In this document: piece by piece, positions 57,790-64,000 of the stretch
Numbering within the stretch: the stretch's first letter is position 1
Layout of the letters: the number at the start of each line of letters is the position of its first letter
Origin: Furcasterigmium furcatum
Taxonomy: Eukaryota; Ascomycota; Sordariomycetes; Glomerellales; Plectosphaerellaceae
Reading direction: 5' to 3'
DNA: 64,000 nt
Assembly: GCA_001599815.1 (NCBI GenBank)
Contig: BCIA01000001.1
Location: 3,104,934 to 3,168,933, forward strand
Translations under genes and position numbers: made by a program
Notes under the pieces: model-generated
Seen by the model: only the letters and a program-made list of their open reading frames with translations
What the model was told of the DNA's origin: nothing
The model's database searches: none

Positions 57790-58259
57790 CACGACGGTGG
57801 CTTCTGTGGTCGTGATGAGGTGATTCTGCCCGGCTCGGAGGGTTTGGTCGCCTCAACCAGGTCAATTATGAAGAACACTGACTCGGGACTTATAAAGCCT
57901 GGAAACTTCTTGATAAGCATTTCAAGGACGACATCCACCGCCGGCTTTAAGGATTGTCCAAGGGGTTGACTCCGTGGTGCAAGAGAGATTATCACAAGCC
58001 GAGCATTTGTAACGAGCGGAGTCCGAAAAAGTCCGCGGCTCAGGTCAGTCGGGCTTCTGGCCAAAGCTTCTCCATTCCAGCACCACCAAAGTGACAAATG
58101 CGGACAAGGTCGGACACCGCGCCATGAGTTCACCATGAACTCATAAAAGGCAATGTTCCCATCCGTTGATGTAGAGCTGAGAACCAGGCACACACTCTCA
58201 ATCAAATCATTGAATCATTCAATACTTGACTACCTTATTACTTATACTTCACTGCAAAA
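57790..58259. promoter_or_regulatory. Divergent promoter between a Zn2Cys6 regulator and an NmrA-like gene
   Basis: 470 bp between opposite starts. Short CGG/CCG triplets occur (for example 57940-57943, 58036-58037), the half-site type used by Zn2Cys6 proteins. The sequence just before the NmrA-like ATG is A/T-rich with CAAT repeats (58200-58220). Confidence 0.45.
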
Positions 58260-59243
58260 ATGGCACGAACAGTCCTAATCTGCGGCGCGACCGGAAAGCA
58301 GGGCGGCGCAGTCATCAACACCCTCATCGCGAACAATGCCGATCTAGACATTCTCGCCGTCACCCGGGATGCAAACTCCGCTTCCGCGCGACGTCTTCTT
58401 GAGAAGTCCAACCGCATCAAGCTTGTCCAAGGGAACTTGGCAGACCCTGTCGCCCTCCTCAAGACGGCTAAGGAGACAGCGCAAGGCCCTGTCTGGGGTG
58501 TTTTCAGTGTCCAGGTAAGCACTGCAACTCGCACGACATACTCTTTGATGTCCTTACCTGACATTTTATCTGTATAGGTCGTAATGGGATTTGGCCAGGG
58601 CGGAGGCGGCGAGCTGGGCCAAGGCAAGGCCATCGTCGATGCCGCCCTCGATGCCGGCGTCGAGTTCTTCGTCTACACCTCAGTCGACCGGCACGGCGAC
58701 CAGTCTGGCACGAATCCAACTGACATCCCGCACTTCCAACACAAGCACGAGATTGAGCAGCACCTGATCGCAAAGACGAAGGGCACCAACATGGCCTGGA
58801 GCATTCTCCGGCCCGTGGCCTTCATGGAGAACCTGACAGAGGACTTCGCCGGCCGCATCTTCAACACGGCATGGCGCAACGTCATCAAGGACAAGCCGCT
58901 GCAGCTCGTCGCCACGTCGGATATCGGTTTCTTCGCCGCGCAGGCGTTCATGCACCCGGAGCAGTCCAAGGGGCAGGCCCTCTCCCTCGCAGGGGCGGAG
59001 GTCACCATCGACGAGTACGCAGCCCTGTTCAAGAGAGTGACTGGCCGCGAGCTTCAGTACGGGAGCAGCATCATCGCAACGATCCTCATGTGGCTGGTCA
59101 AGGACATGGGGTACATGATTCGGTGGTTCCATAACGTGGGATATGCCGCGGACATCGCGGCTCTGAGGAAGGTGCACCCGGAACTGAAGGGGCTTGAAGA
59201 ATGGCTGAGGACGGAGAGCGGCCTCGTGAAGAAGAATGCTTAA
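58260..59243 (+). CDS. NmrA-like family NAD(P)-binding protein
   Basis: Two exons, 58260-58514 and 58578-59243, encode 306 aa. The Rossmann motif is LICGATGKQGGAV at the N-terminus, with VTRD in the NADP-contact strand. VYTSVDRHG (near residue 115) holds the motif region of NmrA/atypical SDR proteins, and SILRPVAFMEN follows. Catalytic YxxxK is not complete, as in NmrA itself, so it may be a redox sensor rather than an enzyme. Many fungal members are reductases or isoflavone-reductase-like. The divergent Zn2Cys6 gene suggests local regulation. Confidence 0.9.
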
Positions 59244-60144
59244 GCGTGGTGTCGGTTGCGGAAAATGGATACTCTCGGGACGCGGATGGTTTGGACGTAC
59301 CTGTACTTCTAGACTAATTGTTCATCCATCTTAGTCGGGGTCCTGTTAAGCTTAATAGGTCATGCTTCTTTTGTCTCTTTCTGTCCCCTCTTCCTCTGCA
59401 ACCTGCCCCGAGATATTGAGGTTGCCACTGCAGACGGATCTCCTCTGTGTGATTGCCGGTTCCGAGAAGAATAATTATGGGGTGGATCTACTCAGAGTCA
59501 GGTCAGGGTGATATGCACTCAACACGGGGCTGTCAGGCGGTGGCTGGTTCGGTACCTGCGGACTCTACCGAGGCCCGGTTCCGCTGGCAGTCGAGCGGCA
59601 CATTCGGTAATTGGGGGACGACGGCGACTCTGGAAGAGTACTGAGTCTGATTGTGAGTCATAGTGAGACAGGAATCTAAAAAGTAACAATCTCGACACGG
59701 CCTGGCTGCTCAAGATATCAAAGCGTCTGTCATATTAAAGGACGACTTGTCTTCATGATTCTTATCTGATCATGCAGACTTCTTCGGCACCTTGTGGCTC
59801 AAGACCAAACGTGGCTAGTGCGCAGCTGCTCACTCCGATATTTCACCGATATTCCCGGACCCGCCCGGCCCCCGTGCGCCTAGTCCCGTCTCAGCTAGCG
59901 CCCCAGACTTGTTCCTGTGGTCTCAACGAACCACAGCAACGAATCGCCCTTCCGCCGGGGCGGGCGCACTGTCCACCACCAGGATCCCGTCGGCCGTGGT
60001 CTTTTTTCTCAACCTTCTTCGTGACCTGCTCTTCCAGCCTTTCCGCGCTCTTAATTCCCGCTTCCCATCAACACACCATCCCACCTGCATACCTCCCACA
60101 GTCCGGCATCTCCAGCCTTGTCATCGTCACAGCAATCTGTCAAG
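59244..60144. other. Intergenic region upstream of MDH
   Basis: 901 bp. From about 59840 the plus strand is strongly C/T-rich, typical of leaders of highly expressed fungal genes. No other gene was seen. Confidence 0.5.
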
Positions 60145-61346
60145 ATGTTCGCCCCCAGGATCCAGCGCCGCATGTTCTCGGCTTCGGCCAGGAACGTAAG
60201 TCTCTCTCTCTCCCTCAGCCCAGCCTTGCTTCCATCGGCCGGCTGGACGGAGCTCTCTCGGACGCAGAGGCAGAGCTAACAATTGCGCTTCGTAGCTCTC
60301 CAAGGTCACCGTTCTCGGTGCTGCCGGTGGCATTGGCCAGCCTCTCTCCCTCCTGATGAAGCTCAACCCCCTCGTCACTGAGCTCGCCCTCTACGACATC
60401 CGTGGCGGACCTGGTACGTCGACAATCCCTCGTGCCGGAGAATAAACCTCGGCCGAGCACCGGCATTCAATCCCGCTATGGCAGCTAACCACCTTCCCTT
60501 CCTCCAGGTGTCGCCGCCGACATCTCCCACGTCAACACCAAGTCCACCGTCAAGGGCTACGACCCTACCCCTACCGGCCTCGCCAACGCCATCAAGGGCT
60601 CCGACATCATCCTGATCCCCGCCGGTGTCCCCCGCAAGCCCGGCATGACCCGTGACGACCTCTTCAACACCAACGCCTCCATCGTCCGCGACCTCGCCAA
60701 GGCCTGCGCCGAGTCCGCCCCTGACGCCAACCTCCTCATCATCTCCAACCCCGTCAACTCCACCGTCCCCATCTGCGCCGAGGTCTACAAGGCCCGTGGC
60801 GTCTACAACCCCAAGCGCCTCTTCGGTGTCACCACGCTCGACGTCGTCCGCGCCTCCCGCTTCGTCTCCGAGATCAAGGCCACCGACCCCAAGGACGAGG
60901 CCATCACCGTCGTCGGCGGCCACTCCGGCGTCACCATCGTCCCCCTCTTCTCCCAGTCCAGCCACCCCGACCTCTCTTCCAACGACGCCCTTGTCAACCG
61001 CGTCCAGTTCGGCGGTGACGAGGTCGTCAAGGCCAAGGACGGCGCCGGCTCCGCCACCCTCTCCATGGCCTTCGCTGGTGCCCGCATGGCCGACTCCCTC
61101 CTCCGTGCCTCCAACGGCGAGAAGGGCGTCATCGAGCCCACCTTCGTCGACTCTCCCCTCTACAAGGACCAGGGCATCGAGTTCTTCTCCTCCAAGGTCG
61201 AGCTCGGCCCCAGCGGTGTCGAGAAGATCCTCCCCGTTGGTGAGGTCGATGCCGTCGAGGAGAAGCTCCTCGAGGCCTGCTTCGCCGACCTCAAGAAGAA
61301 CATCGAGAAGGGTGTCGCCTTCGTCGCCACCAACCCTCCCAAGTAA
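60145..61346 (+). CDS. MDH1: Malate dehydrogenase, mitochondrial
   Basis: Three exons, 60145-60195, 60296-60413 and 60508-61346, encode 335 aa. The presequence MFAPRIQRRMFSASARN occupies the whole first exon. Next come the NAD loop VLGAAGGIGQPLSLLMK, the substrate Arg in AGVPRKPGMTRDD, ISNPVNSTVPI, and the catalytic His in VVGGHSGVTIVP. There is no peroxisomal C-terminal signal (ends NPPK). It oxidises malate to oxaloacetate with NAD+ in the TCA cycle. Very strong C-ending codon bias indicates high expression. Confidence 0.97.
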
Positions 61347-62057
61347 GCGCCTCCCGCGCGTGACGATGGAGGACGGCGAGCTGTAGAACACGAGGGGGAG
61401 GGGTGTTTGGCCCACCGGAGACCCCATTTTCTCTCGACCGCATCCGTGTTCTCGTTTTTGTTTTCCGGGCGTCTGCATTCCAAGCGCTGGATGATAGATT
61501 TGGGGAGCCGGCGGAGGACGGCGGCGGGCGCGAGATGAGATGGATATCCACACGGCCTAAAAATAAGGTGCGAGGGGCGTTGCGATCGTTTTCACCGGCG
61601 GTCTGGCGCCGCCCCCCTTGGCCTCTTCTGGGGCATCGGCTTATGAGTCTGCCGGCTGTACCATAGTTCTTAGCAACATGCTTTAAGCTGATCTTCCGTG
61701 CCGCGACTGGCGTGATGTATGTGACTTGCGTATTACTCGGGCCGGCAGCAGCGGCTGGCTTGAGGCATCCGGTAACTGCCGCCCAGAGAATTGGATCATG
61801 CACCAAGCAATGAGGAATGGGATGACACCGGGCAGCCCATGCGAGGTGAAAGCACCCTTATACTGCCAGGGGTTATTTCTGTTGTCGAGTAGCTAGCAAA
61901 CACGTCCTCCACTAGACATCCCGGGAGTATCAACACGTAGGGGAAACAGGCCTATGCAAATCAGTACATTACTCCGTGCCACACATGGCCAACTCATCAA
62001 GTCTAGTAAAACATATAATGCAATTCTATGCCCCCCTTTTCGGTGCTACACCGCACC
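61347..62057. other. Convergent intergenic region
   Basis: 711 bp between the 3' ends of MDH and SPF1. No gene or repeat was seen. Confidence 0.5.
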
Positions 62058-64000
62058 CTACTGCACCGACTGGCCCGGCCGCCAGTTGTTGACCTGCGCC
62101 TGCCTCTCGGCGATCTTCCTCTCGAGCTCGGCGATCTTCTCGGCATCCTTGCGCTCCTCCTCCTCGATCTTCTTCTGCGCCGCGGCCTCCTTGCGCTTCT
62201 TCTCGCGCTCGAGCTGGTCGGGCCTGCGGGCGGCGATGTCGCGCGGCCTAAAGTCGGAGAAAAGGGCCTTGAGGACGACCTCGATGAGCCAGCACGCGCC
62301 GTAGTCGATGACCATGACGGTGGTCATGGTGTACTTGAACTCGTCGGTGAAGGGGACGAGCTTCATCTGCTCGTTGATCTCGGGCGCCAGCTCGAGGGAG
62401 CATGCGAAGGCGAGGCCAGTGACGCCGACGATGCCCCAGAACATGCCCCTGTTCTCCGACAGGGACTCGCGGAAGGGGCGGCCCTGGTAGTTGATGGCGA
62501 AGGTGCTGATCTGCTGGATGAGCTGGAGGAGGTAGACGGCGCTGTTGAGCAGGCTGGGCTTGAACTCGGCCTCGAGGTCGACGTCCTCGGAGCGGCTGTG
62601 AAGTGTTAGCATTGGGTCTGCCAAAGTATGTGTTTGAGGTGAGACTTACGGGTCCAGGCGATCACAGAGGCGGGCAATGTAGATGAGGGNGGNGATGTGC
62701 ACGGCAAACTGGCCGAGGATGGAACCGATGATGTAGACGTTGAAGATGTTGGGCTGGGGGCGCTCCTTGGAGAGACCCTCGACGACCCTGGCGCGGGACA
62801 GAGACAGGAAGCAGACGCTCATCAGCATACCGCTAATGGTGTACTGGCCGTCACCAAACTTGATGCCCTCGAGGTAGAGGACACTGAGACTGTAGGCGGT
62901 GATGAGACAGTTCAAGGCGAGAATCTTGTACATCTGGATCGTGGCGACGAGAGTGCAACGGCCCTGGCGAATGATGTTGGGGATGGCAACGACGTTGGCC
63001 AGCTTGCTGGTGAAGGGGGCAGCGACGGAGGCGTCTCCGAGCTTCAGAGTGGGAGGCTCGCCGTCGTCCAGCTCGGTATCCAGCATGGCGGACGTCATCT
63101 TGTCCGCCAGGCCGGCCGCTTGCTTCTGTGCCTTGGCCTGGCGAGCAGATTTGGGGTCGTTCAGGAGCTGCTGCGCGCCGGGAGAAGTGATCGTCTCCAT
63201 GTTGTGACCGGCCGCCTTGGAGTACTCCGCGGCGGTGATGTTCTTCTTCTTGGCCTCGCGCTCGACGGCCTTCATGTAGTTGGGGTTGGTAGGTCCGGGA
63301 GGGTAGAGGTGGGCAATCATGACAGGGACGGGAGGAGCAGGCGAGTTGAAGCGCTTCATCAGGTCGACCTGCTTCTGGTAGACCTCCTTCATCTTGGTGT
63401 TGCGAGAGTGCTCGGCGATACGGGTAAGGTCGTCCTGAGTTCCGTTGAGAAGGGCAACGCCGATGTGAGCCTGCTTGAGGGCGCCGACGTCGTTGGTTCC
63501 ATCACCGGCCATCAGAGTGTAGTAACCCATGTCCTTGAGACCCAGCAGAATGTCCTCCTTCTGCTTGGGAGAAACACGAGCGTAGACCCAGGCGTGGCGG
63601 AGGATTGTGTTCCAACCCTGCTGGCCCTTGAACTTGGCGAGAGCGTATCCAGTAACACAGAGATCCTTGGACTTGATGATTTCGGGGTCGATAGGCTGGG
63701 TAGGGTCAACAGGGATGCTGATCTTGTCGTCGACGCTGCGCCAGACAAGCTTGTCACCATTGTCGTTGTGCTCCGGGGCATCGAGAATGAGGACCTCCTG
63801 GTCAACAATCTCGACATCGCGAGCAACATAGACGGCGGTCAGGGGGTTGTCTCCGGTGATCATGACGACACGGTGGCTGCTCTCGTTGAGCATCTGCACA
63901 GCCTCCTTGGCATCCTCCTTGAGAGGGCAGGACAGGATCAGGAAGCCAGCGAAAGTCAGATCACGCTCGACGCTCTCGCGCTTCAGCTCGTTGATCTTGC
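62058..64000 (-). CDS. SPF1: P5A-type ATPase Spf1/Cod1 (3' part; 5' end outside window)
   Basis: Exons 64000 (edge) to 62650 and 62595-62058, joined by a GTAAGT intron with a GCTAAC branch site. About 629 C-terminal residues are present. ITGDNPLTAVYVA and the hinge MAGDGTNDVGALKQAHIGVALL belong to the P domain. FRPTFLSK-like parts lie upstream, outside the window. The M5-M10 membrane region follows (LALNCLITAYSLSVLYLEG onward). The C-terminus is a charged coiled coil (EREKKRKEAAAQKKIEEEE). Two N bases (62690, 62693) leave two unknown residues just before LIYIARLCDRLDP. P5A ATPases extract misinserted transmembrane helices from the ER membrane. Confidence 0.95.

Noticed and set aside
1..64000. 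tRNA, 5S rRNA, transposon termini or transposase genes
   Set aside because: I looked for tRNA T-loop strings, 5S-type motifs and terminal repeats and found none convincing. A tRNAscan/Infernal and repeat search would settle it.

Overview
The window is chromosomal DNA from a filamentous ascomycete, most likely a Sordariomycete. The signs are short spliceosomal introns (mostly 50-80 nt, GT-AG, CTAAC/CTGAC branch sites), strongly C/G-ending codons in coding exons, Zn2Cys6 regulators, a fused CYP505 P450-reductase, and fungal forms of SIN3, SNU114, MDH and thiolase. I saw no rRNA, tRNA, CRISPR array or intact mobile element. Exon boundaries were read by eye from splice signals, frame continuity and family motifs; no alignment or RNA data were used.

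Left part (1-11.3 kb): the 3' end of a probable regulator, a 2.3 kb gene-free stretch, an alpha-oxoamine synthase (minus), a small lipocalin-like protein (minus) and, divergent from it, a self-sufficient P450 foxy (CYP505, plus). Regulator, oxoamine synthase and CYP505 side by side recall chemistry used for sphinganine-like metabolites, although no PKS lies in the window. The Fe-S assembly gene CIA2 (11.3-12.0 kb) marks a return to housekeeping content.

Middle (12-45.4 kb): a 4.9 kb gene-free region leads into an eight-exon Zn2Cys6 regulator (16.8-20.0 kb). It is followed by a chromate-family transporter, a mitochondrial-type membrane protein, a DsbA-fold protein, a Na+/H+ antiporter with a triplicated basic tail motif, a 2OG-Fe(II) oxygenase, FRG1, the spliceosomal GTPase SNU114, an SRPK-like kinase, cytosolic acetoacetyl-CoA thiolase (ERG10), a truncated DUF3176 protein and the corepressor SIN3.

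Right part (46.2-64 kb): a secreted FAS1 protein, a Q/G/Y-rich glycine-zipper protein, a Whi5/Nrm1-like cell-cycle repressor, an Rqt4/ASC-1-type zinc-finger protein of ribosome quality control, a Gfd2-like exonuclease-fold protein, a Zn2Cys6 regulator divergent from an NmrA-like dehydrogenase, mitochondrial malate dehydrogenase, and the 3' part of the P5A ATPase SPF1, which runs off the right edge and contains two ambiguous bases.

The most interesting points are the possible metabolite locus at the left, the long SIN3 intron carrying an in-frame alternative start, two GC-AG introns with the same donor, the triplicated phosphosite-like motif in the antiporter tail, and the long gene-free stretch upstream of the central regulator.
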